In this document: positions 14,230 to 20,281 of the stretch, piece by piece
Position numbering within the stretch: position 1 is the first letter of the stretch
Layout of the letters: the number at the start of each line of letters is the position of its first letter
Virus record (IMG/VR): IMGVR_UViG_3300021413_000002
Coordinates: 1 to 20,281 of that record
DNA length: 20,281 bases
Strand: one strand, 5' to 3'
Source of the DNA: a virus
Notes under the pieces: generated by a model
Databases searched by the model: none
What the model saw: the letters and a program-made list of their open reading frames with translations, nothing else
What the model was told of the DNA's origin: nothing
Program-made: the position numbers and the translations under genes

Positions 14230-14886
14230 TTACTTCTCTAATGTCGGCAGCAGCTTGTAGTAGTCGGCCTTGCGCGATCGACGCTCCGGAGAGCGTTCAT
14301 GCTCGCGGTGGTGTATCCGTAGGTCGAGCGGTTCGGCCGGATCACAGATCAACAGATCTGGATCAGACAGACGCGCTGTCCTGCCGTCTGCTTCGCCGAG
14401 CACCCGACAATGCGAACCCTCGATACGAAGACCAGGAAGCGCCCGGTAGAGCCGACGAATCGGGTAGATAGACCAGCCGGCCGGAAGCCAGGACGGGACC
14501 TGCAGGTACTCGAACTCACACGTGGCAACGTGATGTGACGTACTGGCGAGCTGCTCCCGCAAGTTGCCCGGCACCGCAATCACGAGCTCGTCGGCGTCGA
14601 TCACGAACACCCAGTCGGCGCCCGATGCAACAGCCAGTTGGATCGTGTAGTCCCGCTTCGAAACCTCGCCATCCCATGGCTCCGGCTGGACGTGCACGGT
14701 GCAGCCCGGCCAGGCCTCCCGGATCGCTTCAGCTTGATCCGGGGGGCTGGACGGGTTGTCGTGCGGGAACGCCGCGTAAGGACCATCGACAGCTATCAGG
14801 TGGTCGCAGAACCGGGCGCTGGCCACGCATTCACGCAGCCAGTCGACCGGTTCGTCGTACCACGACAACACCGCGACGATCCTCAT
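14230..14886 (-). CDS. glycosyltransferase, GT-A fold (family 2-like)
   Basis: This 218-aa protein has a typical GT-A start (MRIVAVLSWYDEPVDWLREC) with the first Rossmann strand and an acidic turn, then DHLIAVDGPYAAF. At residues 97-99 the DAD motif, in DWVFVIDADELV, is the DxD that binds the metal and the nucleotide sugar. The region after it (REQLASTSHHVATCEFEYLQVPSWLPAG, RRLYRALPGL) fits the acceptor half. There is no membrane segment, so a cytoplasmic enzyme acting on protein or small acceptor is likely. The ATG at 14886 has AAGGA five bases before it; the ATG two codons earlier sits right on that site. Being embedded among virion genes suggests it glycosylates virion proteins, as described for some actinobacteriophages. 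The sugar and target are unknown. Confidence 0.88.
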   Translation of the reverse strand: MRIVAVLSWYDEPVDWLRECVASARFCDHLIAVDGPYAAFPHDNPSSPPDQAEAIREAWPGCTVHVQPEPWDGEVSKRDYTIQLAVASGADWVFVIDADELVIAVPGNLREQLASTSHHVATCEFEYLQVPSWLPAGWSIYPIRRLYRALPGLRIEGSHCRVLGEADGRTARLSDPDLLICDPAEPLDLRIHHREHERSPERRSRKADYYKLLPTLEK

Positions 14887-14901
14887 CAGCATCCTTAGGT
14901 G

Positions 14902-14932
14902 ACGAACGCAGTTAGCAGGTAACTGCGTTCGT
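14902..14932 (-). terminator. perfect hairpin immediately after the major capsid gene
   Basis: Arms acgaacgcagtta (14902-14914) and taactgcgttcgt (14920-14932) are perfect 13-bp complements around a five-base loop. On the minus strand the hairpin begins two bases after the capsid stop codon. No T-run follows, so it may be a factor-assisted partial terminator or a 3' stabiliser of the capsid message rather than a classical intrinsic terminator. Confidence 0.5.
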
Positions 14933-14934
14933 GC

Positions 14935-16188
14935 TCAGGTGGCCGAGTTGGCCAGGAACTTGACTGCGTTCGGGTCCACCGTGACCGCGCCGGTGCGCAC
15001 CAGCGTGCGGAACGCGACCTGGTCGTTGCCAAAGGCGTACTCGTTGCTGCGCTCGAAGCGCAGGCCGCCCGCGATGCGGATCTTCAGGGCCGACATCTCG
15101 CCGAAGTAGATCGGCTTCGCGCTCGCAGCCATCGACGGCAACTGCGGCACGACGTAGGCCGGCTTGCCGAGGATGGTGTCCGGGTCGCCCGCAGTGAGGG
15201 CTGGCTGCCAGATCGACGAGCCGTTCGGTGCGCCCTTCAGGTTCCGGATCGCCGCGAAGCTCGAGTCGGCCATGACCCACGCCGAGTTCGTCCGGTACTC
15301 CGGGAGAACCGAGTGGAACAGGTTCACCAGCAGGTCCGAACCCATACCGGCGGTGGCCTGCACGCCGAGGCTGGTCGACGTACCGGCCGGGCCGGTCACT
15401 CCGACCGTGGTGAACCCGGCGATCGCGGCGGCGGTACCGATGAACGACAGGGTGCGGGCGAGTTCACGACCGGCCGCCATGGAGATGTAGCCCTCGAGGT
15501 CGAAGTTGGTGTCCTGCACCAGCTCCGACGGGACGAGGGTCAGGTAGCCGTACTTGGAGACCGACAGGTTGACCGTGGTCACCGTCGCGTCGTTGGAGGT
15601 GATCGTGCCGGACGCGGCGATCACGGCCGGGGTTGCGGCGTTCGCCGTACCGGTCGTGGCGTGCACGGTCGCGACAGGCAGGGGCAGGGTGTTGCCGTCG
15701 GTGGTGTTGAGGATGTCGACACCGGCCTGCAGCAGCTGCGAACCGGCTACGGCGTACTGCCACAGCTGGCCGTACACGCCGTCCGGGGCGACACCGCCCG
15801 AAGCGGACATGGCACGGGTCTCAGAGCCACGGGTGGCCATCGCACGCCGCTCCGCACCCGGCACTGCCGGGATGTCGAACACGTCGCCGACGCGGGCCTC
15901 GCGAGCCCACTTCTCGAACTTGTTGTCGTCGGCCTGGCGCTGCTCGTCCGGCTTCTTGCCGGTCACCGAACGGAACGACTCCTCGAGCTCGCTGCCACGC
16001 TTCTCGCCGTCAGCGATGGCCTTCGCGCGCTCCTGGAGCTTGCCTGCTTCGGCGAACATGCCGTCGAAGGCGGACTGCTCCTCGACGGACAGGTCGCGGT
16101 CCTCGGTGACGCCCTTCTGGGCGATCTCCTGGGCCTTGTTGATGAGCGCCGCGCGGCGCTCCATCAGGGTGTCCGCAATGCTGGACAT
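14935..16188 (-). CDS. HK97-fold major capsid protein with scaffold region
   Basis: This 417-aa protein has a charged, helical N-terminal region (about residues 1-110, MSSIADTLMERRAALINKAQ, then EEQSAFDGMFAEAGKLQERA) typical of the HK97 scaffold or delta domain that is cut off during maturation. The rest is the capsid fold: GVYGQLWQYAVAGSQLL, LPLPVATVHATTGTA, VNLSVSKYGYLTLVPSELV, a long spine helix (DLEGYISMAAGRELARTLSF), AWVMADSSFAAIRNLK, GKPAYVVPQLP and a C-terminal part (YAFGNDQVAFRTLVRTGAV). The upstream prohead protease supports a cleaved scaffold, with the cut perhaps near residues 117-130. The ribosome site AAAGGGG precedes the ATG. Hairpins lie both before and after the gene. Confidence 0.95.
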   Translation of the reverse strand: MSSIADTLMERRAALINKAQEIAQKGVTEDRDLSVEEQSAFDGMFAEAGKLQERAKAIADGEKRGSELEESFRSVTGKKPDEQRQADDNKFEKWAREARVGDVFDIPAVPGAERRAMATRGSETRAMSASGGVAPDGVYGQLWQYAVAGSQLLQAGVDILNTTDGNTLPLPVATVHATTGTANAATPAVIAASGTITSNDATVTTVNLSVSKYGYLTLVPSELVQDTNFDLEGYISMAAGRELARTLSFIGTAAAIAGFTTVGVTGPAGTSTSLGVQATAGMGSDLLVNLFHSVLPEYRTNSAWVMADSSFAAIRNLKGAPNGSSIWQPALTAGDPDTILGKPAYVVPQLPSMAASAKPIYFGEMSALKIRIAGGLRFERSNEYAFGNDQVAFRTLVRTGAVTVDPNAVKFLANSAT

Positions 16189-16201
16189 GGATGTCCCCTT
16201 T

Positions 16202-16233
16202 CGGGACTCGGATGTGGTCGTGCATGAGTCCCG
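16202..16233 (-). promoter_or_regulatory. hairpin in the capsid gene leader
   Basis: Arms cgggactc (16202-16209) and gagtcccg (16226-16233) form an 8-bp stem with a 16-base loop, ending just before the capsid ribosome site (AAAGGGG). A second, imperfect stem (gcggg and cccgc, 16282-16303) lies earlier in the same 128-base gap. Leader structure that controls or stabilises the capsid message is possible; I see no convincing promoter in the gap. Confidence 0.4.
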
Positions 16234-16316
16234 GTGGGGGCTGCCCTGCCGGATGATGGTGCTGGTACTGCGCCACGGTCAGCGGGTGGTTCTACCTGCC
16301 CGCCGTTAGTGGTGGT

Positions 16317-17069
16317 CTAGAGGGTCGCGTCGGGGTCCAGCAGCGCGATAGCCGCGAGAGCAGCCTGAGCCGAACGGCGCTGCTTCACCGGCGCGGCGTT
16401 GTCGGTGCGCTTGAAGAACTTGATCAGCTCATCGCGCTCCGCCAGGGTGCGCACCTCAGCGACATCGACGCCGAACTTGCGTGCGAGCGACTCGTACGCC
16501 GAACCAGGGCCGACGAGCGCGCCCCCAACACGCTGCTCGACGCGGGCCAGCGAACGAACGTCCACCGTCCGGCCGGACCGCACGCCCACCGAAGTGTCCA
16601 GGTAGGCGGGGGTGTTGACGGGTGCCACATCGACCAGGCGGACAGACTGCAGCGTCCGCATCGGGTAGCCGGTGACATCGTCGGTGGCCCAGTCATCGTC
16701 GAAGGGGATGAACGCGAACGACGACTGCCGCACATCGCCACGCTGCACGAGCTCGTGCACGTCCGCACGGCTCGCCGGCAGATCGACCTGGTAGGTGAGA
16801 CCCACCTCGTCGATTCCGAGCCGCAACGTGCGGGCACCGGTCGTACCCAGCAACAGGTTGTCCTCATGGTTGTAGCGGGCCAGGACATCAGGCCACCCGT
16901 CACCGTGCGACTTGTTGAAGGCCCGAGAGTCGATCTGCTCGACGAAACCGCCGAGATTCTGGCTCATCCGCCCGAACTTCGCGGCATACCCGCCGATAGT
17001 CATCTTGTTGTCGGAGCCGGCGCGGATCTCCACCGGGACCGACGTGAAGCGCCGCTCAGCGTCGCTCAT
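16317..17069 (-). CDS. prohead (capsid maturation) protease, HK97 type
   Basis: This 250-aa protein has the hallmarks of the HK97 prohead protease family (peptidase U35). Residues 27-34 read GYAAKFGR. The catalytic His is probably H68, in LARYNHEDNLLLG, and the catalytic Ser is S117, in DVRQSSFAFIPF. VRLVDVAPVNTPAYLDTSV is the conserved C-terminal part of the protease domain. Residues about 165-250 form a helical tail (EVRTLAERDELIKFF, AQAALAAIAL) that may be removed by self-cleavage. The enzyme cuts the scaffold region of the capsid protein during head maturation. The start overlaps the portal stop by four bases (ATGA), so the order portal, protease, capsid is the classic HK97 arrangement. 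Confidence 0.95.
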   Translation of the reverse strand: MSDAERRFTSVPVEIRAGSDNKMTIGGYAAKFGRMSQNLGGFVEQIDSRAFNKSHGDGWPDVLARYNHEDNLLLGTTGARTLRLGIDEVGLTYQVDLPASRADVHELVQRGDVRQSSFAFIPFDDDWATDDVTGYPMRTLQSVRLVDVAPVNTPAYLDTSVGVRSGRTVDVRSLARVEQRVGGALVGPGSAYESLARKFGVDVAEVRTLAERDELIKFFKRTDNAAPVKQRRSAQAALAAIALLDPDATL

Positions 17070-18235
17070 GATGGTTCTCCTTCTACTTGGCTCCGAACAC
17101 CCTTCGGGCGATCGATCGGTGCGTGAACTGCATTCGCGATGTCGTGCGGGATGTTGTGGAAGTCGCCACCAGGAACAGGGCCGTTGTCATCGAGCGTACG
17201 GGCCTCGTTCACCGACAGCCGGCCGTCCAGGATCTGCGCACCCACGATGTCGGTGCGGGTCTTGATGTCGGTCCGGATCGTCGCGTCCACGTTCAGCTTG
17301 ATGTACTGCCGGTCCGGCAGTAGACGGTTGAACGCTTCCTCCAGCCGCACGATGTACGGACGCATGTTGTTGGCGCGGTTCAGCGACCGGGACTCGTCCG
17401 TGGAGTACGTCAGTGACTCGGTCTTGTCCCCGCCGATCTCCCGCGGGTCGACACCGTAGATCGCGGCGATCTGGTTCGCGGTCAGCTTCAGCGTCTCGAT
17501 GAACTGGACATGGTTGGGCGGGATCGTCGTCAGCGACAGGTCCCAGTCGGACCCGGTGACGAACGGCTTGCCCGAAGCGAACGCTGACATGGCGCGGTCC
17601 CTGGCCGTGGCCGCCTGATCGCCAGTCAAGACCTTCGCAGTGTTCTTCAGGATCGTCGGCGGAAGCCCGCCGCCCCGACGGACGTCCGCGTACTCCTGCG
17701 CCGACAGTCCCGCGTTGACGATCGTCGCGTAGTGCTCGATCGGCGACAGACCCAGCGTGTGGCCGATCGGCACGATCCACGGCACATGTACCAGTTGTGA
17801 CGACGGAACCGGGGCCCCGTACACGTACCACTGCTTCGAGATCTCGTCGAACGACCACGCTTCACGCTTCAGCCAGTTCACCACCGCCGGGAACCCGAAG
17901 GCGTCGGCCTCTGTGATCCACCCGACCGCGTTGCCCTGCGTCACCAGTCCGTAGGCAGCCTGACCGAACCACTGCCCGACACCCGGTCGCCCGGAAGCGT
18001 TCTGGTTGCGGAACATCAACGGCAGCAGCGGGAGCTCCGTGCGGTCACCAGACTGGTTCATCTGGTACGTATCCAGCGGCAACGTCGAGATGAAGTCGAC
18101 AACATGTCTGATCGCAGCGAAAACAGGGGCCAAATGCACCGCGTTCATGACCGTGACCGCACGGCGGTCGTAGTCGGGGTCAGTGTTGAACCACTGGTCC
18201 ATCGCCCGCTTCTCGCCGCGGAAGAACAGGCTCAC
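17066..18235 (-). CDS. portal protein, HK97 type
   Basis: This 389-aa protein matches the HK97-type phage portal family. It starts MSLFFRGEKRAM, then has VMNAVHLAPVFAAIRHVVDFISTLPLDTY (the wing region) and AAYGLVTQGNAVGWI. GLSPIEHYATIVNAGLSAQEYADVRRGGGLPPTIL and ETLKLTANQIAAIYGVDPREIGG (about 247-269) are strongly conserved blocks. A C-terminal helix (DIKTRTDIVGAQILDGRLSVNEARTLDDNG) follows. The portal forms the twelve-fold ring at the head vertex through which DNA enters and leaves. The start is GTG and overlaps the stop of the small membrane protein by three bases; the ribosome site is weak, so translation is probably coupled to that protein. The length is slightly short for the family. Confidence 0.95.
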   Translation of the reverse strand: MSLFFRGEKRAMDQWFNTDPDYDRRAVTVMNAVHLAPVFAAIRHVVDFISTLPLDTYQMNQSGDRTELPLLPLMFRNQNASGRPGVGQWFGQAAYGLVTQGNAVGWITEADAFGFPAVVNWLKREAWSFDEISKQWYVYGAPVPSSQLVHVPWIVPIGHTLGLSPIEHYATIVNAGLSAQEYADVRRGGGLPPTILKNTAKVLTGDQAATARDRAMSAFASGKPFVTGSDWDLSLTTIPPNHVQFIETLKLTANQIAAIYGVDPREIGGDKTESLTYSTDESRSLNRANNMRPYIVRLEEAFNRLLPDRQYIKLNVDATIRTDIKTRTDIVGAQILDGRLSVNEARTLDDNGPVPGGDFHNIPHDIANAVHAPIDRPKGVRSQVEGEPS

Positions 18236-18405
18236 CGCGAGTCACCACTCTTCGGGTGGGCCGCGAGAGCCGAACCGGCGAGGACGAGCACGCCGGCCAC
18301 CGCGAGACAGGTCCAGCCGATCCACCGGTAGGTCAGGGCCGCCATTCCCGCAGAGAACAGCAGCAAGCCGAGCACATCGAGGGCCGTGGTGAGGTATCCG
18401 CGCAT
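18232..18405 (-). CDS. small membrane protein with two transmembrane helices, 57 aa
   Basis: From the ATG at 18405 the protein has two hydrophobic helices, about residues 5-24 (LTTALDVLGLLLFSAGMAAL) and 30-48 (GWTCLAVAGVLVLAGSALA). A short loop (TYRWIG) joins them and a basic C-terminus (HPKSGDSR) follows. A helical hairpin of this size resembles small holins or membrane anchors, but it lies between the terminase and portal, not in a lysis cluster. The start has an excellent ribosome site, AGGAGGG four bases before the ATG, which overlaps the terminase stop. The reading frame extends further upstream, but only as antisense of the terminase end. The function is unknown; a membrane-linked packaging role or a holin-like role are both possible. 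Confidence 0.75.
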   Translation of the reverse strand: MRGYLTTALDVLGLLLFSAGMAALTYRWIGWTCLAVAGVLVLAGSALAAHPKSGDSR

Positions 18406-18413
18406 CAGCCCTC

Positions 18414-19841
18414 CTAGAAGATCGAGTCGAGCACGTCGTATTCGCCTGAGATCAGCCAGTCGGCCAAAATCGCGCCCTCCAAGGGCGACACGTCGGCAGT
18501 GGAGTTCCTGCGCCCGACCGCCCACCGGTCTAGCACCGGCCGTCGCTGAGCACCGCGTACGGCGTCCTCGAGCTCGGGGTGACTCATGTGCGCGATCACC
18601 GTGGTCTGCACCTTGTCGAAGAACGACGCCGAGGCGTCCTGTACGTCAGAAGTCTTGGCCAGATCAAGGACTGCGCCGGCTTCCTTCATCGGATCGATCA
18701 GATCGGCCGCTGGCCCCCGAGAATCGACAGCTACCTTGCAGTCGTACTTCCGCTGCAGTTCCACGACCCTCTCGACGAGCCCTTGAGTGCCGCGCTGCCT
18801 GTGCACCAGCCCCACCAGCTCACGGCCCGGAAGTGGAACGGCTGCGGAGATCGAGGACCAGGCACGGTCGACCGACACCGCCACACCCAACGCGATGCCC
18901 GCTGTCGGTGGTTCCGTCTCCGGAATGGCGCAGCGCGCCCACTTTTCGGCCCCGAAGATGTGCTCGACCTGTCCTGGGTCGTCCCACCAGCCCAAACGCT
19001 CCCGTGCAAACTCCTCCGGGGGGAGGGCGAGCCGTTCGTTGCGGATCGTGTCCACCAGGATGCGGCGGCCCATCTGCGGGTTCGCCTGCTGCCAGTACGA
19101 CTCGTCATCCAGCACGCAACCGACAGCCCCGACCGCGTGACTGCAGTCCGAAGAGTTGCAGCCGGTCTTCGGGGCGCACCACTCGATGTACACCATCGAC
19201 CGGGAACCGGGACGGCCGCGGTCCCGGATGCCCCGGAGAACCTCCGAGTCGGCCAAACCCGCCGACGAGCCGTACCAGACCTGCGGTTCGTCCTGAGCCG
19301 ACAACATCGGCAGCAGAGCGCCCATGTGTGCCGGTTGCAGCGCGAACGCCTCATCCAGCACGACGCGCTTGCCCGACAGTCCACGACCGCCGGACTTGGT
19401 GCGGGCCTTGAACTTGATCCGGCAACCGTTCAGAAGCTCGATCGCCTCGTCGCCGTTGCCGCGGTGGATGTGCTTGATCTCCCGGTCCAGGTCCGGTGAG
19501 GACTCGATCAGCTCCGACAGGTCCCGGAATGCCTCCTGAGCGGTCGGGAACTCATGCGCGGACCACACCAGCAGCGGAACCTCGCAGATGAACGCCTCAC
19601 CCAGCGCAGCTATTTTGAAGAGACCCGTCTTGATGTTCTGTCTGGCCCCGATCACCGCTACCTCGAACGCGACCCTCCGACCGCCACGGTCCAGGCCGAA
19701 CATCGCATCCAGCACCAGCCGCTGCTCCGGGTCCGCCGCGAAGCCGACCAGCTCCGCCAGATCCGCGACTTCCGGACCGAGAGAGCTGGTGAAGTCCGGG
19801 AACGTGAAGAACGCCGGCTCAACCAGCGTGACGCTTGGCAT
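18414..19841 (-). CDS. terminase large subunit
   Basis: This 475-aa protein is the ATPase-nuclease that drives DNA into the head. The ATPase part has a Walker A-like loop at residues 65-72 (GARQNIKT), LVWSAHEF at 91-98, then GLSGKRVVLDEA with Walker B residues D163 and E164, and WYGSSAG (189-195) as the coupling motif. Between residues 222 and 242 a Cys-rich insert (C222, C228, C233, H235, C242) may bind metal. The nuclease part has acidic residues D325 (AVSVDRAW), D373 (VAVDSRGPAADL) and D461 (ILADWL), as expected for an RNase H-like fold. The Walker A loop has Ile where Gly usually precedes Lys. The gene overlaps the small terminase by 23 bases. Confidence 0.95.
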   Translation of the reverse strand: MPSVTLVEPAFFTFPDFTSSLGPEVADLAELVGFAADPEQRLVLDAMFGLDRGGRRVAFEVAVIGARQNIKTGLFKIAALGEAFICEVPLLVWSAHEFPTAQEAFRDLSELIESSPDLDREIKHIHRGNGDEAIELLNGCRIKFKARTKSGGRGLSGKRVVLDEAFALQPAHMGALLPMLSAQDEPQVWYGSSAGLADSEVLRGIRDRGRPGSRSMVYIEWCAPKTGCNSSDCSHAVGAVGCVLDDESYWQQANPQMGRRILVDTIRNERLALPPEEFARERLGWWDDPGQVEHIFGAEKWARCAIPETEPPTAGIALGVAVSVDRAWSSISAAVPLPGRELVGLVHRQRGTQGLVERVVELQRKYDCKVAVDSRGPAADLIDPMKEAGAVLDLAKTSDVQDASASFFDKVQTTVIAHMSHPELEDAVRGAQRRPVLDRWAVGRRNSTADVSPLEGAILADWLISGEYDVLDSIF

Positions 19842-20220
19842 CGCGGCGCTTCCTCAGTTCATCCAGCCCACTCGCGCTCGGAGCGACCTTCAACGCGTCG
19901 ACCATCACCGACCGGAGCTCCTTGCTGATCGGAGCCACACTCAGGCCCATAGCACGCGGGTCCGACATGCGCCGCGCCAACTCGATCGCCTGCTGGCCCA
20001 GAGCAGTGTCCGCCACACCGGCCTGCTCGAGTTCGAGCCTCGTTGCTGCCAGCAGGGGAGCCACAGCGTCAGATGCGTCCGAAACAGCGGGGAGAGAGGT
20101 GACAGGAGCCGCGCTGGTGCCACTGCGGTGACCGCGGGACCTGCAGGTCGAGCCGCAGAACTTCGCCCGCGTCGACTTCGTCTCGAATTCCTTGCTGCAG
20201 ACCTGGCAGGTGACGAGCAT
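19819..20220 (-). CDS. terminase small subunit with N-terminal zinc finger
   Basis: This 133-aa protein starts with a four-Cys zinc finger: C5xxC8 and C22xxxC26 in a basic context (KEFETKSTRAKFCGSTCRSRGHR). A Ser/Ala/Pro-rich linker to about residue 52 follows, then helices (VAPLLAATRLELEQAG, ALGQQAIELARRM, SKELRSVMVDALKV) and a basic tail (ELRKRRDAKRHAG). The helical part and the position directly before the large terminase, with a 23-base overlap, fit a small terminase that recognises packaging-site DNA; the zinc finger would add DNA contact. AGGGAGG precedes the ATG. A less likely alternative is a small DNA-binding regulator next to the terminase. Confidence 0.78.
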   Translation of the reverse strand: MLVTCQVCSKEFETKSTRAKFCGSTCRSRGHRSGTSAAPVTSLPAVSDASDAVAPLLAATRLELEQAGVADTALGQQAIELARRMSDPRAMGLSVAPISKELRSVMVDALKVAPSASGLDELRKRRDAKRHAG

Positions 20221-20224
20221 GAGA

Positions 20225-20267
20225 CCTCCCTGGCGTTACGCAACGTTGCAACGCCAGAGCAGGGAGG
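20225..20267 (-). promoter_or_regulatory. hairpin that can mask the small terminase ribosome site
   Basis: On the minus strand CTGGCGTT (20250-20257) pairs with AACGCCAG (20230-20237) around a 12-base loop, itself nearly palindromic (GCAACGTTGC). Beyond a short bulge, CCUCC (from about 20267) can pair with GGAGG (20225-20229). GGAGG is the ribosome site of the small terminase, so the folded leader would hide it. This is the first leader of the visible operon. Confidence 0.55.
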
Positions 20268-20281
20268 GATCCGAGTTTGAT

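Noticed and set aside
18386-19411. A 341-codon plus-strand open frame and a 306-codon one beside it
   Set aside because: Both lie opposite the large terminase, whose motifs are clear on the minus strand. The plus-strand products are Arg/Pro/Ser-rich shadows.
1-20281. Integration, lysogeny or defence genes
   Set aside because: No integrase, repressor, toxin-antitoxin, nuclease-defence or lysis gene is recognisable in any frame; every recognised gene is structural or virion-associated.

Overview
The window looks like the head-and-tail module of a tailed phage or prophage with siphovirus (long non-contractile tail) architecture, from a high-GC Gram-positive, probably actinobacterial, host. The base composition is GC-rich, several starts are GTG, genes abut or overlap by 1-4 bases, and purine-rich ribosome sites precede most starts. 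All recognised genes lie on the minus strand, so the module reads from the right end of the window to the left. No integrase, repressor, lysis gene, tRNA or attachment site is visible, so I cannot say whether this is a free phage or an integrated prophage.

Packaging and head (20281 to about 14900): a zinc-finger small terminase, the large terminase, a two-helix membrane mini-protein, an HK97-type portal, an HK97-type prohead protease, and a major capsid protein with an N-terminal scaffold region. A perfect 13-bp hairpin follows the capsid gene.

Head accessory region (about 14900 to 10711): a GT-A type glycosyltransferase, three small proteins (71, 65 and 48 aa), a 129-aa beta-rich virion protein, and an 837-aa protein. 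The last 385 residues of the 837-aa protein are mostly about 17 degenerate Ala/Thr/Val/Ser repeats of roughly 20 residues. This is an unusual place for a large fibre-like protein. Together with the glycosyltransferase it suggests a decorated, possibly glycosylated, head or neck fibre.

Neck and tail (10710 to 1634): an Ig-like/connector fusion, a tail terminator, two small structural candidates, a tail tube protein, an HK97 gp10-like protein, a tail assembly chaperone with a second reading frame reachable only by -1 frameshifting, a 1248-aa tape measure protein, and a minor tail protein carrying a LamG-like insert.

Tail tip (1634 to 1): a zinc-ribbon protein, a glycine-rich minor tail protein, a 79-aa unknown, and the start of a PIG-L/LmbE-type deacetylase with an HPDDE motif, cut by the window edge. 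A glycosyltransferase and a sugar deacetylase in one structural operon hint at virion or host-surface glycan modification.

The operon is very compact. The few junctions with spare bases (before the small terminase, protease to capsid, after capsid, before the tube gene, before the tail chaperone) each hold clear inverted repeats. The one before the chaperone can also form a pseudoknot with the ribosome site. No stretch longer than 300 bases lacks a gene.
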